Below, piece after piece: positions 1 through 7,961 of a stretch of 64,000 nucleotides of DNA (positions are counted from its first letter, which is position 1; every line of letters starts with the position of its first letter). Below the pieces are notes generated by a model. It made no database searches, was not told where the DNA came from, and worked only from the letters and a program-made list of their open reading frames with translations. Source of the DNA: CAZOEL01 sp964578835 (GTDB lineage: Bacteria > Desulfobacterota > Syntrophobacteria > Syntrophobacterales > Syntrophobacteraceae). The DNA lies in NCBI GenBank assembly GCA_964578835.1, contig CAZOEL010000018.1:24154-88153 (forward strand), given 5' to 3'. The position numbers and the translations under genes are program-made.

Positions 1-569
1 TCGGCGTAGCCTTTGGCCTGAGCCTCCCGGAGGGCTTCCTCAAAGGAGATTCCCTGCTCGGTCATGCGGGTCAGGATATAGTTGGAGGTGCCGTTGAGTA
101 TCCCGAAAATGGTCTCGATCTTATTTGCGGCGAGTCCTTCCCTCAACGATTTTATGAGCGGGATTCCTCCGGCGACGGAAGCTTCGAAAGCAATCGAGCG
201 ATTATTGCGCCTGGCTATCTGAAAAAGCTCGTTGCCGTCATGAGCCAAAAGAGCCTTGTTTGCGGTGACGACATGCTTTTTGTTCTCGAGGGCTTTGCAG
301 ACTACGCTCTTGGCTGCGGTCAACCCTCCGATGAGCTCGACAACTATGTCAATCTCCGGATCCTCTAAAATGTCGTCGGCCCTGGTTGTGAGCATCTCAC
401 GAGGCGGAGAGACAGGTCTTTGCCGTTCAAGGTCGATATCCGCGACACGCTTCAGATGTATTGGAACGCCCAGGCGCTTTTCTATGATTTCCGCATTTTC
501 CCGAAGCACCTGTATCACGCCGCAGCCTACGGTTCCCCAGCCGATCAATCCAACTCCAATGGAACGCAT
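1..569 (-). CDS. hom: Homoserine dehydrogenase, N-terminal part (cut by window edge)
   Basis: NAD(P)H-dependent reduction of aspartate semialdehyde to homoserine, in the Thr/Met branch of aspartate metabolism. The 189 visible residues open with a Rossmann loop (GVGLIGWGTVGCGV, about residues 5-18). They continue through VVTANKALLAHDG, the conserved Lys-containing NAD/substrate motif of this family, and FEASVAGGIPLIKSL and GILNGTSNYIL, signature blocks of homoserine dehydrogenase. The ATG at 569 is preceded by AGAGGA. The gene begins 16 bases after the stop of the aminotransferase and runs off the left edge, so the catalytic C-terminal half and any ACT domain are not visible. It is probably co-transcribed with the aminotransferase. 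Confidence 0.95.
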   Translation of the reverse strand, partial: MRSIGVGLIGWGTVGCGVIQVLRENAEIIEKRLGVPIHLKRVADIDLERQRPVSPPREMLTTRADDILEDPEIDIVVELIGGLTAAKSVVCKALENKKHVVTANKALLAHDGNELFQIARRNNRSIAFEASVAGGIPLIKSLREGLAANKIETIFGILNGTSNYILTRMTEQGISFEEALREAQAKGYA

Positions 570-585
570 CTTGTCCTCTTTTTTC

Positions 586-1770
586 TTATTTTTCAAGCGC
601 CCGCCGCATTCCACGGATGGCTTGCCGGATACGCATTTCATTTTCAACGAGAGCAAAGCGCACGTACTCGTCTCCGTATTCTCCGAAGCCAAGGCCGGGA
701 GACACCGCCACCTTCGCCTCCTCGATCAAGAATTTCGAAAACTCGACCGATCCCATCTTGCGGAATCGCTCGGGAATGCGGGACCAGACAAACATCGTGC
801 CTTTGGGCTTTTCCTGACTCCAGCCGATCCGGTTCATGCCATCCACCAAAACGTCCCGGCGCGACTTGTAAATCGACACGATCTCATCGACACAGGACTG
901 GTCGGAATTCAGGGCTATGGTTGCAGCTATCTGGATGGGCTGAAAGACGCCGTAATCGAGATAGCTCTTGATGCGGGTAAGAGCGCCCACCATTTCGCTG
1001 TTCCCGACACAGAAGCCGACTCGCCATCCCGCCATGCTGTAACTCTTGGACATCGAAAAGAATTCAACTCCAACGTCTCTGGCCCCCGGCACTTGAAGGA
1101 AGCTCGGAGCTTCGTAGCCATCGAAGGTGAGATCGGCGTACGCCAGATCGTGAATGACCATCAGGCTGTTTTCTTTTGCGAAATCAACTATCTTTCGAAA
1201 GAAGTCCAGATCCACTACCGCAGACGTGGGATTATGCGGATAAGAGATGATGAGGAGCTTCGGTCTCGGCCATGTCTGCTTCATGGCGCGCTCCAGATCC
1301 TCCAGGAAATTCCTGTCCGTCCCGATCGGTATCGAACGAACATCTCCACCCGCTATGATCGCCGAATAAGGATGAATGGGATAGGTCGGATTGGGGGCAA
1401 ACACAACGTCTCCCGGGCTGATCAGGACGAGCACGAGATGAGAAAGTCCCTCCTTCGCCCCAATAGTCACCACTGCTTCACTCTCGGGGTCGATGTCCAC
1501 GTCGTAGCGTCTCTTATACCACTTGGCGATTCCCTCCCGAAGCTTGGTAATGCCGCGAGAAGCCGAATAGCGGTGATTGTGCGGCTTTTGCACCGCCTCA
1601 ACAAGCTTGTCGATGATGTGCGGCGGGGTCGCGAGGTCGGGGTTCCCCATTCCCAAATCGATTATGTCCTCGCCTGCGCGTCGCTTTTCCATTTTCAAAG
1701 CGTTCACCTGGGCGAAGACATAGGGCGGCAATCGATACATGCGGCTGCATTGAGTGATATTCAAATTCAT
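586..1770 (-). CDS. Class I/II PLP aminotransferase, AlaC/aspartate-aminotransferase-like
   Basis: A 394-residue PLP fold-type I aminotransferase, probably transferring amino groups between alanine/aspartate/glutamate and 2-oxoacids. Recognisable motifs are GNPDLATPP near residue 42 (substrate loop), SYPHNPTSAV near 175-185 (Asn contacting PLP), and SMSKSYSMAGWR near 240 (Schiff-base Lys in SKSY, conserved Arg after it). Length is normal. It sits upstream of hom with a 16-base gap, the arrangement often seen for AlaC-like enzymes in deltaproteobacteria, which suggests a role in aspartate-family or alanine metabolism. A good sigma70-type promoter lies upstream at 1813-1841. The exact substrate cannot be assigned from sequence. 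Confidence 0.9.
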   Translation of the reverse strand: MNLNITQCSRMYRLPPYVFAQVNALKMEKRRAGEDIIDLGMGNPDLATPPHIIDKLVEAVQKPHNHRYSASRGITKLREGIAKWYKRRYDVDIDPESEAVVTIGAKEGLSHLVLVLISPGDVVFAPNPTYPIHPYSAIIAGGDVRSIPIGTDRNFLEDLERAMKQTWPRPKLLIISYPHNPTSAVVDLDFFRKIVDFAKENSLMVIHDLAYADLTFDGYEAPSFLQVPGARDVGVEFFSMSKSYSMAGWRVGFCVGNSEMVGALTRIKSYLDYGVFQPIQIAATIALNSDQSCVDEIVSIYKSRRDVLVDGMNRIGWSQEKPKGTMFVWSRIPERFRKMGSVEFSKFLIEEAKVAVSPGLGFGEYGDEYVRFALVENEMRIRQAIRGMRRALEK

Positions 1771-1812
1771 GACTTCTCCCCTTTTAGGCTCCTCGTAAAT
1801 GAAGATTGAGAA

Positions 1813-1841
1813 AAAATATCTTAGTGATTCCAGGATGTCAA
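1813..1841 (-). promoter_or_regulatory. Sigma70-type promoter for aminotransferase-hom operon
   Basis: On the minus strand a perfect TTGACA (1836-1841) is followed, after exactly 17 bases, by TATTTT (1813-1818), which matches four of six -10 consensus positions. The site is about 43 bases upstream of the aminotransferase ATG. No terminator lies between it and the gene. The motif match is directly visible; activity is inferred. Confidence 0.6.
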
Positions 1842-1966
1842 AACATTCTTCGATAAAGCTTTCCCCTCTTCCGCCATCATGAAAACAGGTTGCCGGCTCA
1901 GAAGAATTTCTATCCCAGATCCGGGCGCAACCTCACAAGTGGGAAAGACCTTGAACTCCGGCCAAT

Positions 1967-1994
1967 CGTTCTGTAAATTTAGTTTTACAGGACG
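1967..1994 (+). promoter_or_regulatory. Hairpin in the selB leader
   Basis: CTGTAAA (1971-1977) and TTTACAG (984-1990) form a seven-pair stem around a six-base loop. After one mismatch the stem extends by three more pairs (CGT/ACG). It lies about 60 bases upstream of the selB ATG. It could be an operator, or a structure in the selB 5' leader. A SelB-binding SECIS-like element occurs in the E. coli selAB leader, but no sequence match to it is claimed here. Confidence 0.3.
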
Positions 1995-2053
1995 ATGTCC
2001 CCAGCTAGACGGATGTTTTGAGAACACCCAATAATAAGGAAGAAGGCAAACTG

Positions 2054-3979
2054 ATGAAGCAAGTAGTCTTAGGCACTGCCGGTCACATCGATCACGGAAA
2101 AACTTCGCTCATCAGGGCTCTGACGGGCATCGACACGGACCGGCTCAAGGAGGAGAAGCTTCGGGGCATCACCATCGAGCTCGGCTTCGCTCATATGGAG
2201 CTGCCCAATGGTGAGCGGCTTGGCATCGTAGACGTCCCGGGCCATGAGCGCTTTGTGCGCCATATGGTGGCCGGCGCAACCGGAATCGATCTCGTGGCGC
2301 TCGTCATTGCCGCCGATGAAGGCGTCATGCCCCAAACCCGCGAGCACATGGAAATATGCCAGCTTTTGCAGGTCAAGAAAGGACTCGTAGTCCTTACGAA
2401 AATAGATATGGTGGAAGATCCCGAGTGGGTGGAAATGGTGCGGGACGATGTGGCGGAGTTCATGAAGGGAACCTTCCTTGAGGGAGCGCCCATCATTCCG
2501 GTCTCCGCCATCACGAAGGAAGGCATGGATGAGCTGCGTCAGGCCTTGACCGCTCTGGTGGATGAAGTGGAGCCTCGCAGTGCGGACGGACCATTCAGGC
2601 TCTCCGTGGATCGAGTGTTCAGCATGCGCGGCTTCGGTACGGTCGTGACCGGCACCAGCCTCTCCGGCACGGTGCGCATAGGAGACCCCGTAACCGTTTA
2701 CCCATCCGAGCACAAGACCAAGGTGCGAGGACTCCAAGTCCACAATGACGAAGTCGAAACGGTGCTGCCAGGACAGCGCACGGCCATAAACCTTCAGAGC
2801 ATCGAGCGCATTCTCATCGAGCGCGGCAACGTGATAGCAACCCCCGGCGCCCTGGTTGCCACCCATATGATAGATGTTTATCTGACGCTTCTCGAGAGCG
2901 CTCCGCGGCCGCTCAAGAACCGCGCAAAGATAAGGTTTCATACGGGAACCGCCGAGCACCTGGGAACAGCCGTGCTTCTAGACGCTGAAGAGCTTGCCCC
3001 GGGAAAAGCGGGCTTTATCCAGATACGCCTCGATCAGCCCATCGCCGCTCTGCGGGGAGACCGCTTTGTCATCCGCTCTTATTCTCCCGTTCAGACCATA
3101 GGCGGCGGCAGCATTCTGCACCCGCTTCCGGGAAAGCACAAAGGGCACGGCAAGCTCGAGGCGGCGACAGCCCTAAGAACTCTTCTCGAAGGGGACGAGC
3201 CAAGCATCATCTTGTGGCACATTCGGGACGCCGGTCCGGCGGGCTTGAGCGAAGAAGACCTGCGCGTGAGGGCGAATGTTCCTCCAAAGCTTTTGGAAAA
3301 AACCCTTCAGCTTTTCATAAGCCAGAAGAAAGCCATCCTCTACGACAAAGACAATCGACGCCTGCTTCATCCCGATACGTTGGAGAGCCTCAAGGAGACC
3401 GTTGTTGAAGCGCTGGACGACTATCACAAGCGTTTCCCTCTAAAAACCGGCATGCCCAAAGAAGAGCTTTCCGCGCAACTCCCAAAGCAAGCGGACGCCA
3501 AGCTCTACAACTTCGTTCTGCGCAGACTGGCGGAAGAGGAAAAGATAGTCCAGGAAATGGAATGGGTGCGCCTTGCTTCACATAAGATCGACCTCACAAA
3601 AGATGAGCAGGCGATTCGCCAAAAGATAGAAAAGGCGTTTCAAGATGCGGGACTTCAGCCGCCGTTCATGAAAGATGTGACGGCGAAGCTTCCGGGAACG
3701 CCCCGCCAGCATCAGGACGTCATCGAATGGATGCTCACGCAGGGGATTCTCATAAAAGCCAAAGAGGATATCTACTTTCACTCCACCGCCCTCAATGAGC
3801 TGCAGAGCCGCCTCATCGGCTTTCTCAAAGAGCATGGAGAGATCACAACCCCCCAGTTCAAGGAAATGACTCAGGTGAGCCGCAAATACACCATCCCTCT
3901 GCTGGAATACTTCGATTCGCAGCGCATCACGATCCGCATTGGAGACACGCGCAGGCTGCGCGAGAGCAGGGTTGGTTGA
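2054..3979 (+). CDS. selB: Selenocysteine-specific elongation factor SelB
   Basis: GTPase that delivers Sec-tRNA to ribosomes stalled at UGA by binding the mRNA SECIS hairpin. The 641-residue protein shows EF-Tu-like GTPase motifs: GHIDHGKTS (P-loop, residues 8-16), DVPGHE (G3) and TKID (G4). It then has the DGPFRLSVDRVFSMRGFGTVVTGT domain-2 block, a domain-3 region ending near QTIGGG, and about 260 C-terminal residues with the winged-helix repeats typical of SelB. The ATG at 2054 is chosen because AAGGAAGAAGG precedes it; a TTG 36 bases earlier is in frame but has no such site. Neither selA, selD nor selC is visible nearby. Its presence makes UGA decoding as Sec plausible for the gene at 32212-32508. 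Confidence 0.96.
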   Translation: MKQVVLGTAGHIDHGKTSLIRALTGIDTDRLKEEKLRGITIELGFAHMELPNGERLGIVDVPGHERFVRHMVAGATGIDLVALVIAADEGVMPQTREHMEICQLLQVKKGLVVLTKIDMVEDPEWVEMVRDDVAEFMKGTFLEGAPIIPVSAITKEGMDELRQALTALVDEVEPRSADGPFRLSVDRVFSMRGFGTVVTGTSLSGTVRIGDPVTVYPSEHKTKVRGLQVHNDEVETVLPGQRTAINLQSIERILIERGNVIATPGALVATHMIDVYLTLLESAPRPLKNRAKIRFHTGTAEHLGTAVLLDAEELAPGKAGFIQIRLDQPIAALRGDRFVIRSYSPVQTIGGGSILHPLPGKHKGHGKLEAATALRTLLEGDEPSIILWHIRDAGPAGLSEEDLRVRANVPPKLLEKTLQLFISQKKAILYDKDNRRLLHPDTLESLKETVVEALDDYHKRFPLKTGMPKEELSAQLPKQADAKLYNFVLRRLAEEEKIVQEMEWVRLASHKIDLTKDEQAIRQKIEKAFQDAGLQPPFMKDVTAKLPGTPRQHQDVIEWMLTQGILIKAKEDIYFHSTALNELQSRLIGFLKEHGEITTPQFKEMTQVSRKYTIPLLEYFDSQRITIRIGDTRRLRESRVG

Positions 3980-4044
3980 TTGGCGGAGGCGCGCGCCGGG
4001 CCCAATCAGGAAGTTGGAAGCTGAACCAGGAAAGGAATTCCTTC

Positions 4045-4335
4045 ATGTTGAAACATATAGTCTTTTTCAAGTTCAAGCAGGATGTCCCGGATGCGGATAT
4101 TTCCAATCTCGAGCAAAAGCTTGCCGCGCTCCCGGCGCTCATCCCCGAGATAAAAGGATATGAATTCGGTCGCGACATCATCCACTCGGAAAGGTCCTTC
4201 GACTTTGCGCTGGTTTCGGCTTTTGACGATCTCGATGCATTGAAGCGCTACCAGATGCATCCAGCCCATGTCGAAGTGCTCAACAAGGTCCGAACGATGT
4301 GCGAAAGGATTCATGCGGTGGATTTCGAATACTAG
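4045..4335 (+). CDS. Dabb-family (stress-responsive A/B barrel) protein
   Basis: A 96-residue protein of the Dabb ferredoxin-like dimeric alpha/beta barrel family. It starts with MLKHIVFFKFK, the hallmark first strand of the family (His near residue 4). It continues with a helix containing LEQKLAALPALIPEIKGYEFG and ends with the HPAHVEVLNKVR block typical of Dabb proteins. The ATG at 4045 follows AGGAAAGGAATTC. It lies 65 bases after selB and 10 bases before the next gene, so the three may be co-transcribed. Members of the family are mostly of unknown biochemical role; no enzyme activity is claimed. Confidence 0.85.
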   Translation: MLKHIVFFKFKQDVPDADISNLEQKLAALPALIPEIKGYEFGRDIIHSERSFDFALVSAFDDLDALKRYQMHPAHVEVLNKVRTMCERIHAVDFEY

Positions 4336-4345
4336 GCCCTGCGAT

Positions 4346-4819
4346 ATGCCGCCAAAGCAAACGCACATTTACGACTACTACATTGACGAGCGCGGCGATT
4401 GGCTCTGCGAGGGAAACCCGGTAACCGATCCCGACCTTTTTCGCCTGCTCAGCCGCTCCCTCTTCCAGGATAAGAGCGGGTACTTCGTCCGCTGCGAAGG
4501 CGAAGTCCATCCCGTGCGAGTTTCGGATGCGCCGCTTTGGATTCGCTACATTCATGCGCAACAGAGCTGCGACGGGAAATTGCTCGGCGTTGAAATCGAG
4601 CTTCAAGACGGGCGCAGGGAACCGCTCGCACCGGAGACGCTCACGATCTCAAACAACGACGCTCTTTACTGCCTCGCAACGGCCAGACGCATGAAAGCCC
4701 GGTTTGGAAAAGTGGCCTATTATGAGCTCACGCGCCATGTGGAAATGGAGGAGAATGAAGAGAAATTTCACCTTTCCATCGACGGGCGCAGGTATGACAT
4801 TCAAATGCTTGATTTATGA
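4346..4819 (+). CDS. DUF1285-like protein
   Basis: A 157-residue protein resembling the DUF1285 family. The start contains YYIDERGDWLCEGNPVTDPD, like the family's opening strand-turn-strand with a Trp and a (D/N)P. It is followed by LFRLLSRSL, a KSGYFVRCEGEVHPVRVSDAP stretch, and a C-terminal half rich in short strands. There is no signal peptide or membrane segment. The ATG at 4346 is 10 bases after the Dabb gene, in the same direction. The family has no well-established function. The assignment rests on pattern memory and not on a profile search. Confidence 0.65.
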   Translation: MPPKQTHIYDYYIDERGDWLCEGNPVTDPDLFRLLSRSLFQDKSGYFVRCEGEVHPVRVSDAPLWIRYIHAQQSCDGKLLGVEIELQDGRREPLAPETLTISNNDALYCLATARRMKARFGKVAYYELTRHVEMEENEEKFHLSIDGRRYDIQMLDL

Positions 4820-4913
4820 AACATAGGATTTGGCGACAGCTTGGCATAGCCATTAAGGTCGGCATCGACAGGCATTCTCGGTGCAAGTCCACGCGAACAA
4901 GAGAACAAAATGT

Positions 4914-5017
4914 CCCCGCTCCACAGACAAAGCGGGGAGAGTGGGGAATCATGCCAGGCGGTCAAGTTGAATCGCTTGTTGGCCCACCGTTTTCACATAG
5001 CCACGGCGGCCAACAAG
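4914..5017. terminator. Two hairpins between convergent genes
   Basis: Two stem-loops fill the space between the DUF1285-like gene (plus) and the DUF2145 gene (minus, stop at 5024). One pairs CCCCGCT (4914-4920) with AGCGGGG (4931-4937). The other pairs CTTGTTGGCC (4975-4984) with GGCCAACAAG (5008-5017), a perfect ten-pair stem. Neither has a long T tract, but the position fits bidirectional transcription termination. Confidence 0.4.
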
Positions 5018-5023
5018 GGTCTA

Positions 5024-5830
5024 TTATTCTGGCATGACGATCAGTTTTTCGACGCCAGTATCATATTTTTCCAGGTATTGCCCTATCGTCTCGAAAGTGG
5101 CGGTAACGGGTGGACCAGGCTGATCAGATGTTGACACTTCCGCACTAAACATGGAACCGAGCATTAGCTTGAACGGATTAACGTTAACCTTTTGTGCGAG
5201 GAAATACTCCTTCTCATTTGCCTTGATTTTCTTGATATCACCGGTCTGGTAGATAGCCGCGTTGGTCACGTCCAGTACAAACTCGGTACAATTCTGTCTG
5301 CCCAGCGTGTACGGGTTGGCAATGACCGAGTAGTGCGGATCGTGCAGTGTCTTGTAAGTCGGGGAGGCAATTACTTCCAACAGGCGTTTCTGCAGTTCAG
5401 CAGAAGGGATTATAACTCCGGCTTCCAGCACGGCCACTCCGGCAAAAAAGTCCACTGGAAAATCCTGCACTAGATGGCTAACATCAGGATTTTTTTCTTG
5501 CTGATACAAATTGTAGATCGCATAGCCCAGTAATTTGCGACCATCGCTAGTGGTTATTTCCGAATATACGGCAAATGCCGTGTGGGTGAAATTCATCCCT
5601 TCCGGCATTTCGGACATTGGACGTCCCTTACGCGCCAAAATGGCGACGCGCGCCCCTTTGGCAGCGAGCGTCTTTTCCACCTTTTTGGAAAACTTAAGGA
5701 TCTGTTCGGTAGAAAAATGTATCTTCTCACCGGCTTGGCTGCTGGCGGAACTGAAGCCGACAGCATGGGCGCAAATGGTGCTGGTGAAGGAAAAGATCAA
5801 AAGGAAGAAGGTGTGAATTAGATATCTCAT
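5024..5830 (-). CDS. DUF2145 family exported protein
   Basis: A 268-residue protein with a signal peptide (MRYLIHTFFLLIFSF, cleavage near AHA/VG at about residue 23). The mature part has a GARVAILARKG strand, a FTHTAFAVYSEI block and RQNCTEFVLDV near residue 178, with a conserved Cys and Glu. This Cys-containing block and the HTAFAVY segment match DUF2145 as I know it. The overall shape suggests a papain/NlpC-like fold, but that is inference. It follows a small exported protein gene by 43 bases on the same strand, and the pair looks like an operon. Codon use is more AT-rich than in neighbouring metabolic genes, hinting at transfer. Confidence 0.75.
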   Translation of the reverse strand: MRYLIHTFFLLIFSFTSTICAHAVGFSSASSQAGEKIHFSTEQILKFSKKVEKTLAAKGARVAILARKGRPMSEMPEGMNFTHTAFAVYSEITTSDGRKLLGYAIYNLYQQEKNPDVSHLVQDFPVDFFAGVAVLEAGVIIPSAELQKRLLEVIASPTYKTLHDPHYSVIANPYTLGRQNCTEFVLDVTNAAIYQTGDIKKIKANEKEYFLAQKVNVNPFKLMLGSMFSAEVSTSDQPGPPVTATFETIGQYLEKYDTGVEKLIVMPE

Positions 5831-5873
5831 AGCGGCTTCCCTAACAGATTAAATTTCTTTATTGGATTCTTTA

Positions 5874-6239
5874 TCACTCTTGCTTGGTCTTTAGCGCCTC
5901 ATTGGGCGGCATGGTGGTAATAGACTCATCGGTGACTTCCAAGGGCGCGCCAATAGGTGCGGTTGCAGCATTCATGGAATCATATGCGGCGCCTACGCTG
6001 ACTGCCCCGGCAGAACCCAGTACGGCGCCGCCGACGGATAGTGGTACAGCCGTAGCCGCCGATGTCACCTGCCCAGATGCGACGATGGAATGAGCGGCGC
6101 TGGCGCTGGCGTTGCCACTGGCCTGAGCTGATTCCTGGACCGCCTGCTCGACTGGTGTTTTGTCTGCCGCAAACAGCGGGCCGCCGGTCGTAGTAACTAA
6201 CAAGACAAGGATAGATGAAACAAGACTGGTGATACGCAT
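5874..6239 (-). CDS. Small exported Ala/Ser/Val-rich protein, partner of DUF2145 protein
   Basis: A 121-residue protein with a clear signal peptide (hydrophobic VSSILVLLVTT, cleavage after LFAA near residue 25). The mature chain is low-complexity and rich in Ala, Ser, Gly and Val, with a central small-residue hydrophobic stretch (AVPLSVGGAVLGSAGAVSVGAA, about residues 64-85) and an acidic/Pro tail. It has no Cys and no recognised catalytic motif. It is immediately upstream of the DUF2145 gene in the same direction. I have seen this kind of gene next to DUF2145 genes elsewhere, but its function is unknown. Confidence 0.65.
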   Translation of the reverse strand: MRITSLVSSILVLLVTTTGGPLFAADKTPVEQAVQESAQASGNASASAAHSIVASGQVTSAATAVPLSVGGAVLGSAGAVSVGAAYDSMNAATAPIGAPLEVTDESITTMPPNEALKTKQE

Positions 6240-6452
6240 TCTAATTCTCCTTTTACTGTAATGAGGGATCTTACGTCAAAAACCCGGCGGCTCTAACAGC
6301 CATCCGGTGACAAACCATCGTTTAGGTGACATTACAAAATACGATAGATATGCTGGTTAGTAAAACAATAGACGCCTCCCATCTCGTTTAGAGGTTTTTG
6401 ATATAGAGTTTTCCGTTCAACTTCTTTTCTTCTCTTCACCTGGGGCCGCAAG

Positions 6453-6487
6453 GAGGCTGTCCAAAATAGCTAAATTTTGGTCAGCCT
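6453..6487 (-). terminator. Stem-loop downstream of the kelch gene
   Basis: AGGCTG-T-CCAAAAT pairs with ATTTTGG-T-CAGCCT around a short AT-rich loop, with a single T:T mismatch inside about 13 pairs. It begins about 130 bases past the kelch-gene stop on the minus strand. The rest of the 6240-6614 gap holds no supported gene; the T-rich segment 6400-6440 has no clear signal. Confidence 0.4.
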
Positions 6488-6614
6488 ACGGCAACCTGAC
6501 TCATTCGTTATCGTCATGCCCACATGCTTATTACCGGAAATGACGGGAAGGAGCCTGATTGGAAGTCTTATTCTAAGCCGTTCATTGTATGGCAACCGAG
6601 ATTGAGCTCTTCTC

Positions 6615-7925
6615 TCATTTCGATATGTCGAGCGCCTCCACGGTCTCCTGAACCTTTCCCTCATAGAGCTCCTTGCCCGAAGGAAGGAAGGCATTGATCT
6701 GCTCCCTATCCTTATAGGCTCCCTTATCCGTTCCCCCTATGGCGTAGATCCTGCCGTCGGGCGTGGCCACCGCGGCAAGATCACCCCGGCGGGTGTTCAT
6801 CTTGGGACCCCTCTCCCACTCATCCTTGAGCGGATCGTAGATGAAGACATCGGCAAGGGGACCAGTCTCCTCGCTCTTCACCCCTCCCATGACATAAATT
6901 TTCCCGTTGGACGCCTGAGCGCACGCATGTCCGCTCCTAGGCTCGGGCATGGGCTTGCGGTTCGACCAGGCATCGGCTTTGGGATCATACACCTCTGTCA
7001 CATCGAGGATTGGCGTCTCCTTTCGGGTCGTCATTCCAGCCGAGCCGCCAAAAAGATAGATCTTATCGTCCGCTCCCATGACTGCGGCAAAACCCATCCT
7101 CTTCGAGCTGAGGGGCTTCTTGTACTCCCACCTCCCCGTTTGCGGATCAAAGCATTCCATCGTATCCGACACAATCTCGACGGTCTTGCCATCGCGCGGA
7201 AATTCAGGCTCTCTTCTGAATCCTCCCATGACGTATATCTTCCCGTCCGAGGCCACAACAGCCCTGTGCTCCATGCGTCTCTCTAGCATTCGCGGAAGGT
7301 CTGAATACTTGACGTTCATCAGGTGGGTTCCCTCCCTGGGCGTTACTACAACCTCAGGCCATTTGTCCTTGATCGGATCATAGGGAATGACGACGCTCTC
7401 TCCTGTTCCAGTCCACTTCCCCATGCCTCCCAGCCACCAGATCCCGCCATCTTTTGCAGCCACAATCGCAACACCGTTTCCCTGCCTCTCAAAGCCCGTA
7501 TTCCTCAGCCTCTCTCGACTCACCTCCCGGTACTCCACCTTCGTACCATCCCAGCCGCCCATCCTGAGCAGCAGAATATCCTTTTTCTGATTGGGAGGTT
7601 GAGTCATATCGAAAAGCAATTCCCATTTTCTGCTTTCCTCGTTGTAGAAAAGGTACTTGCCAAACAACGCCCACCCAGGAACCGAAGCTAGATAATTCCA
7701 GCGGTCCGTCTCCCGATCATAGGCAAGGTTGGAATAGTTGCCAGCTGGAATAGCTGGAATATACAAGACTAATCCTCCCATTACATAGATCTTCCCATCA
7801 GGCCCAAGAGTGGCCGCATGGCCATATCTTGGATGCGGCATGGGGGCGACGAACCGCCAGACGGACTCTCCCCATGCAAATACGGGCAAAAGTAACAAGA
7901 ACAATGTCATGACTAGCTTTTTCAT
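6615..7925 (-). CDS. Exported kelch-repeat beta-propeller protein
   Basis: A 436-residue protein with a signal peptide (MKKLVMTLFLLLLPVFAWG, cleavage about residue 19). Six kelch blades are recognisable by their (D/N)GKIYVMGG-type strands: PDGKIYVMGG near 45, GGIWWLGG near 160, SDGKIYVMGG near 230, DDKIYLFGG near 290, SNGKIYVMGG near 343 and DGRIYAIGG near 392. Each is followed by a Trp-containing strand (such as DRWNYL, GRWEYK, DAWSNR, DEWERG). This predicts a single six-bladed propeller acting outside the cytoplasm, probably in binding. The ATG follows AAAGGAAAGGG. It lies 36 bases downstream of the 1864-residue secreted protein gene on the same strand, so the two probably share a transcript. 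Confidence 0.9.
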   Translation of the reverse strand: MKKLVMTLFLLLLPVFAWGESVWRFVAPMPHPRYGHAATLGPDGKIYVMGGLVLYIPAIPAGNYSNLAYDRETDRWNYLASVPGWALFGKYLFYNEESRKWELLFDMTQPPNQKKDILLLRMGGWDGTKVEYREVSRERLRNTGFERQGNGVAIVAAKDGGIWWLGGMGKWTGTGESVVIPYDPIKDKWPEVVVTPREGTHLMNVKYSDLPRMLERRMEHRAVVASDGKIYVMGGFRREPEFPRDGKTVEIVSDTMECFDPQTGRWEYKKPLSSKRMGFAAVMGADDKIYLFGGSAGMTTRKETPILDVTEVYDPKADAWSNRKPMPEPRSGHACAQASNGKIYVMGGVKSEETGPLADVFIYDPLKDEWERGPKMNTRRGDLAAVATPDGRIYAIGGTDKGAYKDREQINAFLPSGKELYEGKVQETVEALDISK

Positions 7926-7961
7926 CTGGATGCCCTTTCCTTTGCGAGCTAAGGGATGCGC

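Noticed and set aside
256..1809. Long plus-strand open frame opposite the aminotransferase
   Set aside because: It is the antisense shadow of two well-supported genes (hom and the aminotransferase) with unnatural composition.
1821..2027. 68-codon minus-strand frame upstream of the aminotransferase
   Set aside because: It overlaps the promoter of the aminotransferase operon and the selB leader, has no ribosome-binding site and no recognisable family.
4870..4900. GGTGCAAGTCC resembling the 5' region of group II introns
   Set aside because: No GTGCG-type 5' end, no domain V, no maturase; a single short word is insufficient.
6500..6560. Possible third, degraded copy of the two-hairpin repeat (GTCATGCC...ACCGGAAATGACGGGAAGG)
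   Set aside because: Only the ends resemble the other copies and the hairpins do not fold well.
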